From assembly GCA_963837485.1 (NCBI GenBank), contig CAWINP010000007.1, forward strand, positions 496,001 through 560,000: a stretch of 64,000 nt of DNA. Reading direction: 5' to 3'. The stretch's first letter is position 1. The number at the start of each line of letters is the position of its first letter. The notes under the pieces were generated by a model, which saw only the letters and a program-made list of their open reading frames with translations, was not told the origin of the DNA and ran no database searches. The position numbers and the translations under genes are program-made. Below, piece after piece: positions 25,247 through 32,528 of this stretch. Source of the DNA: Solirubrobacter sp963837485. GTDB lineage: Bacteria; Actinomycetota; Thermoleophilia; Solirubrobacterales; Solirubrobacteraceae.

Positions 25247-25666
25247 ACACCGATCAGGAAGCCGAAGACGACGGTCTTGTCCTCCGGCGCGGGTGTGATC
25301 ATCCCGTCGCCGTAGAACAGCGACGCGCCGAAGATGCCGAGCGCGACCAGCAGCGCCGCCGCCACCCGCCGCTGTGCGGGCGCGTTCCGGATCAGCGCGA
25401 TCAGGGCCATGATGCCGCCCCTCGCCCTCGTTGTCGGCGCGCATGATGAACGTCACGTACTTGACCGAGACGATGATCGTGATCGTCCAGAACACGAGCG
25501 AGACGACGCCGTAGACCGCCTCGTGCGTGGTCGGAACCGCGTGGTTGTCGTGCGTGAAGACGGTCTGCAGCGCGTACAGCGGGCTCGTGCCGATGTCTCC
25601 GAACACGACGCCCAGCGCCCCGAGCGCGAGCGCGGCCGTCCCGGCCTTGGCGTGCCCTGGGCGCAT
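25243..25666 (-). pseudogene. Remnant of a Kup-type potassium transporter, frameshifted and truncated
   Basis: The N-terminal frame reads ALALGALGVVFGDIGTSPLYAL and later VKYVTFIMRADNEGEG, unmistakable Kup/HAK sequence. The next residues expected are GG-I-x-A-L-x-A-L. One extra G in a short G run near 25410 shifts the frame; in the other frame the sequence resumes as GIMALIALIRNAPAQRR and GIFGASLFYGDGMITPAPED, then meets a stop at 25243. Only about 135 of the roughly 630 residues of a Kup protein remain. So this is not functional, whether the G is real or a base-calling error, because the C-terminal 75 percent is absent. Confidence 0.88.
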
Positions 25667-25686
25667 CTGGCCTCATCCTGTCAGGG

Positions 25687-26571
25687 ATGAACCTCGAGAC
25701 CCTGGTCGCGATCGACGTCCATACCCACACCCATCGGTCGATCCGCCCGGCCGAGCCGGACCCGGTGGCGCAGGAGTTCCTCGCCGCCGCCGCGCGCTAC
25801 TTCGGCGGCGATCCGCCGCAGCCGACGGTCCAGGACGTCGCCGACTACTACCGCGAGCGCGACATGGCTGCGGTCGTGTTCACCGTCGACTCCGAGGCCG
25901 GCACCGGCCAGAGCCACGTCAGCAACGACGAGGTGCTCGAGCTGGCCGCGGCCAACGCCGACGTCCTGATCCCGTTCGTGAGCATCGACCCGCACAAGGG
26001 CAAGCGCGGCGTGCAGCTCGCGCGCCGCTACCTGGCCGAGCACAGGGTCCGCGGCTTCAAGTTCCACCCCAACACGCAGGCGTTCTGGCCCAACGACCGC
26101 GCGTTCTATCCGCTCTACGAGGCGATCGAGGAGGCGGGTGCGATCGCCCTGTTTCACTCCGGCACCACCGGCATCGGCGCCGGCATGCCCGGAGGCGGCG
26201 GCGTGCACCTGAAGTACTCCAACCCGATGGCGGTCGACGACGTCGCCGCCGACTTCCCCGGCCTCGACATCATCCTGGCGCACCCGAGCTTCCCGTGGCA
26301 GGACGAGGCGCTCGCGATCGCCACGCACAAGCCCAACGTCTACATCGACCTCTCGGGCTGGTCGCCGAAGTACTTCCCGGACCAGCTGGTCCGCTACACC
26401 AACACGCTGCTCAAGGACAAGATGCTGTTCGGCTCGGATTTCCCGCTCATCACGCCCGATCGGTGGCTCGCGGACTTCGAGCGGCTGCCCATCCGCGACG
26501 AGGTCCGGCCGCTCGTCCTCAAGGAGAACGCGGCGCGTCTTCTCAAGTTGGACGGATGTTCGACTCAATAA
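25687..26571 (+). CDS. Amidohydrolase 2 family (ACMSD-like) metal hydrolase/decarboxylase
   Basis: This 294-residue TIM-barrel enzyme starts AIDVHTHTH with His12 and His14 as metal ligands. GFKFHPNTQAF, ALFHSGTTGIG, IILAHPSFPWQDEAL and LFGSDFPLITPDRW supply the remaining ligand regions, the last with the conserved Asp. The GSDFP pattern fits the ACMSD/gamma-resorcylate decarboxylase group, which act on aromatic or unsaturated acids. No substrate is evident from the neighbours. It begins 21 bases after the kup remnant start on the opposite strand, so the two share a small divergent spacer. Confidence 0.85.
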   Translation: MNLETLVAIDVHTHTHRSIRPAEPDPVAQEFLAAAARYFGGDPPQPTVQDVADYYRERDMAAVVFTVDSEAGTGQSHVSNDEVLELAAANADVLIPFVSIDPHKGKRGVQLARRYLAEHRVRGFKFHPNTQAFWPNDRAFYPLYEAIEEAGAIALFHSGTTGIGAGMPGGGGVHLKYSNPMAVDDVAADFPGLDIILAHPSFPWQDEALAIATHKPNVYIDLSGWSPKYFPDQLVRYTNTLLKDKMLFGSDFPLITPDRWLADFERLPIRDEVRPLVLKENAARLLKLDGCSTQ

Positions 26572-26598
26572 CGCGCTCCGTCTGCCGATATCGGCCGC

Positions 26599-27288
26599 AT
26601 GCCTCCCTTGCTGCATCGCTCCCGCCGCTTCATCGCCTGTCTCGCCGTCCTGACCCCGCTCGTGGTCGCCTCCGCGGCGCGCGCCGACCGCGGCGACGTA
26701 GCGGCCGGTGGCTCGGCCCCCGTGATGCTGGCCGCCGCGATGAGCCCCACGGCGCATGTGCCGTGCACCGAGCGCTACATCGAGAACCCGTTCGCAGCCT
26801 GGGACGACCCTGCCGATTACTTCCTGGTCCGCGAGGGCAACCTCGGAAGTGACGCCGTCTACGACTGGGACCTCGGGACGGCCGAGCTGGTGGCCGAGAA
26901 CAACCCGTTCTCGCTGCACGGCGACGAGGCCTCCTCGCTCGCGCTCAGCGCGGGCGACAGCGCGACCTCGCCGATGGTCTGCGTCACGATCGACGACCCG
27001 ACGATGCGCTTCTTCGTGCGCAACGCGGGCGCCGAGACCGGCACGCTCAAGGTCGAGGCGATCTACGAGGACGAGAACTACGAGCAGCACTCGATCGAGC
27101 TCGGCACGCTGACCTCTCAGGACGCGGGCGACGCGTGGGCGCCGGCTCCGGTGCTCGAGCTCGCCGCGCCGCTGGTCCAACTGCTCGACGACGGCGAGAC
27201 GCCGGTCTGGTTCCGCTTCACCGCCGAGGGCGAGGACAGCTCGTGGCTCCTCGACGACGTCTACGTCGACCCCTACGGCAAGGGCTGA
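26599..27288 (+). CDS. Secreted hypothetical protein
   Basis: This 229-residue protein has a clear signal peptide (FIACLAVLTPLVVASAARADRG) and a beta-rich body. Motifs include CTERYIENPFAAWDDPADYFLV, SPMVCVTIDDPTMRFFVRNAG and SSWLLDDVYVDPYGKG at the C-terminus. The two Cys of the mature chain could form a disulphide. The terminal DDVYVDPYG pattern is common in carbohydrate-binding or adhesin-like beta sandwiches, so a cell-surface or extracellular role is plausible. I do not recognise the family. It overlaps the 3' end of the convergent FAD oxidoreductase gene by 16 bases. Confidence 0.75.
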   Translation: MPPLLHRSRRFIACLAVLTPLVVASAARADRGDVAAGGSAPVMLAAAMSPTAHVPCTERYIENPFAAWDDPADYFLVREGNLGSDAVYDWDLGTAELVAENNPFSLHGDEASSLALSAGDSATSPMVCVTIDDPTMRFFVRNAGAETGTLKVEAIYEDENYEQHSIELGTLTSQDAGDAWAPAPVLELAAPLVQLLDDGETPVWFRFTAEGEDSSWLLDDVYVDPYGKG

Positions 27289-28409
27289 AACACACCCTCC
27301 GGGTCATACACCGCCCGGGCGGCGGCCACGCGGTCGCGATTCGCGCCGAAGTAGGCGCCGTCCGGGTCGGTCAGCTCCGGGTCCGGGAAGTTCGGGTACA
27401 CGCCGCCCGTCCCGTACTCGTGCATGAGCTCCCATGAGCGGTCGAGCCAGCCGCCCGGCGCCGTGGCGGTGAGCTTGAGCAGGAAGCGGGCATCGCGGTG
27501 GACGAACGCCGTGGCAGTCGCCGGGACGCGGTTGTAGGCGCCGCCCCACGGCGTGAAGTCGAGCTCGCCGCGGCGCAGCTCGAGCAGGGCTTCGATCGCC
27601 TCGCGCGGGAGCGGGCGATCGAAGAACTCCGAGCGGCTCCAGGTGTCGAGCTCCGGCGCCTCGCGCTCGGCGAGCAGGCGCTTGGTCTCGCGGAACGGGG
27701 CGCGGCGCGGCTCGGCCGGCCAGGGCAGGTCGACGTCCTCGGTCGTGGTGCCGAGGACGTGGACGCCGGCCTCGTCGACGATCAGGCTGACGGCGGCGCC
27801 GTCGGGCGCGTCCGGCGCCCACGCCTGCCAGGCCTCGATCATGTCCGCCGCCTCCGCGTGAGGCCGGTGCAGCTCGAACGCGGCGACCTCGGGCGCGGGC
27901 AGGGTGCGGAAGCGCAGCCGGGTGACGACGCCGAGCGAGCCGTTGCCGGCGCCGCGCAGCGCCCAGAACAGCTCGGGCTCATGCGACTCGTCGCACTCGA
28001 CCACGCGCCCGCCGGCGAGCACGACCTGCGCGCCCGCCAGCGCATCGCACGTGAGCCCGTGCGCACGGCCGAGGATCCCGAGGCCGCCGCCGAGCGCGAG
28101 GCCGGCGATCCCGACGGTCGGCCCGCAGCCGGCGGGGATCGTGTACGGATCCAGCGCGTCGTAGAGGTCGCCGAGCCGCGTCCCTGCGCCGACCATGGCG
28201 ATGCCGTCGACATGGGAGACGCCGCGCATCGGCGTGACGTCGATCACCACGCCCTCGGTGGCCGACCGTCCCGCGAAGTCGTGGCCCCCGCCGCGCACCG
28301 CCACCGGCAGCCCAGAGCGCTGCGCGTACGCGAGCGCCTCCGCGACCTCGCCGGGCGAGGCGCACTCGACGTGCGCCTCCGGCTCGATCGCCGCGAAGCG
28401 GGGGATCAC
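27273..28409 (-). CDS. FAD-binding oxidoreductase, berberine-bridge-enzyme-like
   Basis: This 378-residue flavoprotein has the PCMH-type FAD domain (AVRGGGHDFAGRSATEGVVID), GIAGLALGGGLGILGRAHG and a substrate domain, and ends AARAVYDPEGVFQPLP as BBE proteins do. The His in GGGHD is the usual 8-alpha flavin attachment site. The Cys that makes the second covalent bond normally reads CPTVG; here it is CGPTVG, displaced by one residue, so flavin may be singly attached. GTG at 28409 overlaps the stop of the fgd gene (GTGA), which suggests that the two form an operon. Confidence 0.85.
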   Translation of the reverse strand: MIPRFAAIEPEAHVECASPGEVAEALAYAQRSGLPVAVRGGGHDFAGRSATEGVVIDVTPMRGVSHVDGIAMVGAGTRLGDLYDALDPYTIPAGCGPTVGIAGLALGGGLGILGRAHGLTCDALAGAQVVLAGGRVVECDESHEPELFWALRGAGNGSLGVVTRLRFRTLPAPEVAAFELHRPHAEAADMIEAWQAWAPDAPDGAAVSLIVDEAGVHVLGTTTEDVDLPWPAEPRRAPFRETKRLLAEREAPELDTWSRSEFFDRPLPREAIEALLELRRGELDFTPWGGAYNRVPATATAFVHRDARFLLKLTATAPGGWLDRSWELMHEYGTGGVYPNFPDPELTDPDGAYFGANRDRVAAARAVYDPEGVFQPLP

Positions 28410-29398
28410 CAGCGCGCTCGCAGCCGCGGCAGCACGTCGCGCGCGAACTGCTCGAGCGCGCGCTCCTGGTCGTTGCCGGGGAAGTGGAACACGAGCTCCT
28501 CGAAGCCGAGCTCCACGTACGGCGCGATCCGCTCGACCACCTCGCCGGCGTCGTCGGAGACGATGAAGCGGCTGCTGGCCCGCTCCTTGTTGGCGTCCGC
28601 CAGCCGCTCCATCTCGATCGGGTCCTCGACGCCGGCCTTCTGCTCGCCGGACAGCGCGAGCGCGGCCCACCACTCGCACGCGTGCTCGGCGTACTCGCGA
28701 TCGTGGTCGTAGGACACCTTGATCTCGATCATCTTCCTGATCGAGTCATAGTCGGCCCCCGCCTTCGCGGCACCTTCGCGGACCTTGCCCAACAGCTCGA
28801 CGTAGAGGTCGTGCCCCTTGCCGCTGGTGCAGATGAAGCCGTCGCCGAGGCGGCCGGCGAGCGATGCGGCGAGCGGGCCGGAGGCCGCGATGTAGATCGG
28901 CACGGGCTCGTCCGGACGGTCGTAGATCGTCGCGCGGCTGACCTTGTAGTACTCGCCCTCGAAGTCCACCCGCTCCTCGCTCCAGAGCGTGCGGATCAGC
29001 GTCACCGCCTCGGCGAGGCGGCGCCGGCGCTCCTTGCCGCCCGGCCACACGTCGCCGGTGACCGGCGTCTCGTTCATCGCCTCGCCGGTGCCGACGCCGA
29101 GGAAGACACGGCCTCCGAAGAGCGCCCCGAGCGTCGCGAACGCCTGCGCGATCACCGCGGGCTGGTAGCGCAGCGTCGGCGTGAGCACGCTGGTGCCGAG
29201 ATAGGCGGAGCCGAGCCGCTCACCCGCGGCGCCGAGCCACGGCAGCGCGGCCGGGGAATGGCCGCCGTGGTGTCGCCACGGCTGGAAGTGATCGGAGATC
29301 GCGACCGTGTCGAGGCCGAGCGCCTCGGCCTGCGCCGAGAAGCCCAGCAGCTGGCGCGGCCCGAACTGCTCCGCCGACGCCTTGTATCCGTAGCGCAT
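28406..29398 (-). CDS. fgd: F420-dependent glucose-6-phosphate dehydrogenase
   Basis: This 330-residue luciferase-like monooxygenase-superfamily enzyme matches the mycobacterial Fgd pattern along its length: GYKASAEQF, SDHFQPWRHHGGHSPAALPW, GTSVLTPTLRYQPAVIAQAFAT, FLGVGTGEAMNE, GDGFICTSGKG and MIEIKVSYDHD. Fgd transfers hydride from glucose-6-phosphate to coenzyme F420, supplying reduced F420. SDHFQPW contains the active-site His and Trp. Its presence is direct evidence that the organism uses F420. It leads the fgd-FAD oxidoreductase operon. Confidence 0.92.
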   Translation of the reverse strand: MRYGYKASAEQFGPRQLLGFSAQAEALGLDTVAISDHFQPWRHHGGHSPAALPWLGAAGERLGSAYLGTSVLTPTLRYQPAVIAQAFATLGALFGGRVFLGVGTGEAMNETPVTGDVWPGGKERRRRLAEAVTLIRTLWSEERVDFEGEYYKVSRATIYDRPDEPVPIYIAASGPLAASLAGRLGDGFICTSGKGHDLYVELLGKVREGAAKAGADYDSIRKMIEIKVSYDHDREYAEHACEWWAALALSGEQKAGVEDPIEMERLADANKERASSRFIVSDDAGEVVERIAPYVELGFEELVFHFPGNDQERALEQFARDVLPRLRARW

Positions 29399-29528
29399 CG
29401 CGCGGGAGATTAGCCACGACGGGTGATACGTGGTGCCTATCGCCGGGGGTGATTTTCGGTATTGGACGATTCACCGCAATCGCCGTAGCTTCTCTGTCGA
29501 CGCTTTTGGTGGCTCCCCACCTGCAGTG
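29399..29528. other. Spacer with presumed fgd promoter; nothing else recognised
   Basis: This 130-base spacer lies upstream of fgd and downstream of the LysR-type gene, both on the minus strand. It is noticeably less GC-rich than its surroundings (ATTTTCGGTATTGG, TTCACCGCAATCGCC), as expected for a promoter of fgd. I see no conserved hairpin or RNA gene. Confidence 0.4.
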
Positions 29529-30440
29529 TCACTGTCGCGAAGGCCCCCGCCGAACTTCTCTCTCCTCCTCGGCGGGGGCCATCGCGTGCACCAGGCGCAG
29601 GAACGCCTCCAGCACGGGCGAGTCGTCGCCTACGCGATACGCGACGGCGAGAGCGACGCTCGGCGCGTCCTCGGCCAGCTCGCGGTACGCGACGCCGCGG
29701 CGCTGCATGCCGCCCACCGACTCGGGCACGAGCGAGATGCCCACGCCGGCGGCGACGAGCCCGATCACGGTCTGCATCTCGGCGACCTCCTGCACGATCG
29801 CGTCCTCGTCGGTGATCGGCTCCAGCGCGGTGCGCAGGCCCGGTGAGCCGGCGCGCGTGAGCAGGATCAGACGCTCGCCGGCGAGGTCGGCGATGTGCAC
29901 GCGCGCCCCGCCGGCGAGCGCGTGGCGGTCCGGGAGCGCGACCACGATGCGCTCGGAGTGGATCGGCTCGATCGTCAACCCGGATCGCGCGCGCTGCGGG
30001 CGGACGAAGCCGACGTCGAGCCGGCCGCTCTCGAGCTGGCGCAGCTGCTCGGTGGTCCCCAGCTCGTGCAGGCGCAGCGCGACGTCGCCGTGGCGCTCGC
30101 TGAACGCCTGCAGGAGCTCGGGAACGATCGAGTACATCGAGGATCCGACGAAGCCGACCGCGAGCCTGCCGACCTCGCCGCGCTGGACGCGCCGCGCCTC
30201 CAGCGCCGCCGCCTCGACCGCGTCGAGGATCTCGCGCGCGCGCTCGAGGAACGCCGTGCCCGGCGCGGTCAGCTCGACGCGGTGCTGGTTGCGCAGCAGC
30301 AGCTGGGCGCCGACCTCCTGCTCGAGCTGGCGGATCTGCTGGCTCAGCGGCGGCTGGGACATGTGCAGCCGCTCGGCGGCGCGGCGGAAGTGCAGCTCCT
30401 CCGCGACGGCGACGAAGTAGCGGAGGTGACGGAGCTCCAT
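29529..30440 (-). CDS. LysR family transcriptional regulator
   Basis: This 303-residue regulator has the LysR winged helix at the N-terminus (MELRHLRYFVAVAEELHFRRAAERLHMSQPPLSQQIRQLE). The periplasmic-binding-like effector domain follows (GRLAVGFVGSSMYSIVPELL, GRLDVGFVRP). The QPPLSQQI recognition-helix sequence is typical of the BenM/CatM/AlsR subgroup, which often sense small aromatic or organic acids. It lies 80 bases from the divergent GT39-like gene; whether that gene is the target is unknown. Confidence 0.9.
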   Translation of the reverse strand: MELRHLRYFVAVAEELHFRRAAERLHMSQPPLSQQIRQLEQEVGAQLLLRNQHRVELTAPGTAFLERAREILDAVEAAALEARRVQRGEVGRLAVGFVGSSMYSIVPELLQAFSERHGDVALRLHELGTTEQLRQLESGRLDVGFVRPQRARSGLTIEPIHSERIVVALPDRHALAGGARVHIADLAGERLILLTRAGSPGLRTALEPITDEDAIVQEVAEMQTVIGLVAAGVGISLVPESVGGMQRRGVAYRELAEDAPSVALAVAYRVGDDSPVLEAFLRLVHAMAPAEEEREVRRGPSRQ

Positions 30441-30520
30441 GGGGGCGAATGACGTTAGCTCCCAGGCAACTCCCAGCCGCGTCTTCGGTTCCTCAGAGCC
30501 CGCGGTCCGATGGTGGTCAC

Positions 30521-32482
30521 ATGACAGCGACGACGATCGACGACGCGCGGCCGCGGGCGCGCTCTCTCACCATCCCCTACCCCGAGCTGCTCGGCCTGTT
30601 GATCGTGGCGGCGCTGCTGAACCTGTGGGGGCTCTCCAAGAACGGGTTCGCCAACGACTACTACGCGGGCGCCGTGCGCTCGATGGCGTCGAGCTGGCAC
30701 GCGTTCCTGTATGGATCGCTCGACTCCGCCGGGCTGATGACCGTTGACAAGCCGCCGCTGGCGCTGTGGGTGCAGGCGCTCTCGGCTCGCGTCTTCGGCT
30801 TTCATTCTCTGAGCCTCTTGATCCCGCAGGCGCTGATGGGCGTCGCGTCGGTCGGGCTCGTCTACGACCTCGTGCGGCGGGTCTGGGGCCGCGCCGGCGG
30901 CTTCACGGCCGGCGCCGTGCTCGCGCTGACGCCGATCAGCGTCGCCGTCTCGCGCCACAACAACCCGGACGCGCTGCTCGTGCTGTGCGTCGTGTTCGCA
31001 CTGTGGGCGCTGGTCCGCGGGCTCCAGGATGGGCGCACGCGCTGGATGGCCTGGGCCGGCGTCGGCGTCGGCCTCGGCTTCGAGGCCAAGATGGGCGCGG
31101 CGCTGCTCGTCGTCCCCGGGATCGTCGCCGCGTGGCTGTGGGTCGCTCCTCGTGGCCGCGTCGCCGCGGTGCGCGCGACCGCCTGGTTCACGGCGGCGAT
31201 GGTCGCGGTCGGCGGCGCCTGGCCGTTGCTCATGTGGCTCACCCCCGCCGGCTCGCGCCCGTGGATCTCGGGCACGAGCGACAACTCGATCTGGTCGCTG
31301 ATCATCGGCTACAACGGCCTCGGCCGGCTCGACGGCCAGGCCGGCGGGCCGGGCGGGATGGCGGGAGGCGGTCCGGGAGCCGGCTTCGGCGGGAACTCGC
31401 TGTTCGGCGGGTCGCCCGGCGTGTTCCGGCTGTTCGGCGACAGTCTCGGCGGGCAGGCCGGCTGGCTGGTCGGCCTCGCGCTCGCCGGCGGCGTCGGGCT
31501 GGTCGTGGCGACGAGGCTGCGGCGCACGGCCAAGACCGGCTTCCTGATCGGCGTCGGCGGCGCGTTCCTGGCGACCGCGGTCGCGTTCAGCGCCGCCAAG
31601 GGGATCTTCCACCCGTACTACACGTCCGAGCTGGCGCCGTTCACGGCCGCGCTGGCGGGCGCAACGGTCGCCCATGTGGCCGCGCGCGGGCGGTACTGGC
31701 GCTGGATCGGCGCCGCGGCGATCGCCGGCGGCGTGTTCGGCGAGATCGCCGTGCTGAGCGCGACCGGCACGCTCTCGTGGGCGGTCCCGCTGATCACGAT
31801 CGCCGGCATCGGCGCGGCGGCCGCGCTGGTCGCGGCGCCGAGCCGCTGGCGCCGCGCGACGCTGGCCACCGCGCTCGCCGTGCTCACGCTCGCTCCGGCG
31901 ACCTGGGCCGTGCAGACGCTCGGGCACGCGACCAACGGGACGTTCCCGGCCGGCGGTCCGGCGACGCAGGGCTTCGGCGGCGGGCCGGGCGCACGCGGCG
32001 GCGCCGGCGGCGGCGGGTTCGCGCCGCCCGGGGCCGGCAACGCCCTCGGCGGACCTCCCGGCGGCGCGACCGGCGCCACCGGCGGCAACGGCTTCGGCGG
32101 CCAGGGCGCGGGCGGCGTCTTCGGCGGCGACACCTCGGCGCTGCAGGAGGTCGTCGCGTACGCGAAGGCCCACGGCGGCGGGACGATCGGCGTCTCCAGC
32201 CAGTCCACGGCCGCGAGCGCGATCCTCAACTCGGACGCCGACGTGGCCGGCCTCGGCGGCTTCTCCGGCCGCGAGAGCCAGATCACGCTCAGCTGGCTGG
32301 CCGACGAGATCCAGGCGGGCAAGATCCACTGGATCTACGTCGACGGCAGCGGGCTGCGCAACGACGGCCGCACCGGCGCCGACGACGCGATGACGGCCGT
32401 CGAGCAGTACGGGAAGTCCACCTCGATCGACGGCCTCTACGACGTCAGCAGCGCCGCGGCGGCCCTCCGCGCGGCGGCGTGA
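30521..32482 (+). CDS. GT39/ArnT-like membrane glycosyltransferase with glycine-rich loops
   Basis: This 653-residue GT-C protein has the family acidic motif region GLSKNGFANDYYAGAVRSM, then MTVDKPPLALWVQALSARVFG and VSRHNNPDALLVLCVVFAL. Around ten membrane helices precede a C-terminal soluble domain with VVAYAKAHGGGTIGVSSQS. Two loops are extraordinarily glycine-rich: about residues 271-292 and about 485-535. The layout matches actinobacterial YkcB-like mannosyltransferase homologues that use polyprenyl-phosphate sugar donors. ATG at 30521 was chosen over 30449 because the first helix and the charged N-terminus start there. A stem-loop terminator follows. Confidence 0.83.
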   Translation: MTATTIDDARPRARSLTIPYPELLGLLIVAALLNLWGLSKNGFANDYYAGAVRSMASSWHAFLYGSLDSAGLMTVDKPPLALWVQALSARVFGFHSLSLLIPQALMGVASVGLVYDLVRRVWGRAGGFTAGAVLALTPISVAVSRHNNPDALLVLCVVFALWALVRGLQDGRTRWMAWAGVGVGLGFEAKMGAALLVVPGIVAAWLWVAPRGRVAAVRATAWFTAAMVAVGGAWPLLMWLTPAGSRPWISGTSDNSIWSLIIGYNGLGRLDGQAGGPGGMAGGGPGAGFGGNSLFGGSPGVFRLFGDSLGGQAGWLVGLALAGGVGLVVATRLRRTAKTGFLIGVGGAFLATAVAFSAAKGIFHPYYTSELAPFTAALAGATVAHVAARGRYWRWIGAAAIAGGVFGEIAVLSATGTLSWAVPLITIAGIGAAAALVAAPSRWRRATLATALAVLTLAPATWAVQTLGHATNGTFPAGGPATQGFGGGPGARGGAGGGGFAPPGAGNALGGPPGGATGATGGNGFGGQGAGGVFGGDTSALQEVVAYAKAHGGGTIGVSSQSTAASAILNSDADVAGLGGFSGRESQITLSWLADEIQAGKIHWIYVDGSGLRNDGRTGADDAMTAVEQYGKSTSIDGLYDVSSAAAALRAAA

Positions 32483-32485
32483 CGA

Positions 32486-32518
32486 CGGCGGGCGGCGCCA
32501 ATCAGGCGCCGCCCGCCG
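32486..32518. terminator. GC-rich stem-loop between convergent genes
   Basis: Arms 32486-32499 and 32505-32518 form a perfect 14-bp stem with an AATCA loop, starting four bases after the GT39-like stop. It precedes the end of the convergent M1 peptidase gene, so it can serve both strands. Confidence 0.8.
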
Positions 32519-32528
32519 CTTGAGTCGC

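Noticed and set aside
23660..25666. A 668-codon minus-strand frame starting as Kup
   Set aside because: Only its first 85 residues are Kup; the rest is a shadow of the glycosyltransferase gene reached through the frameshift.
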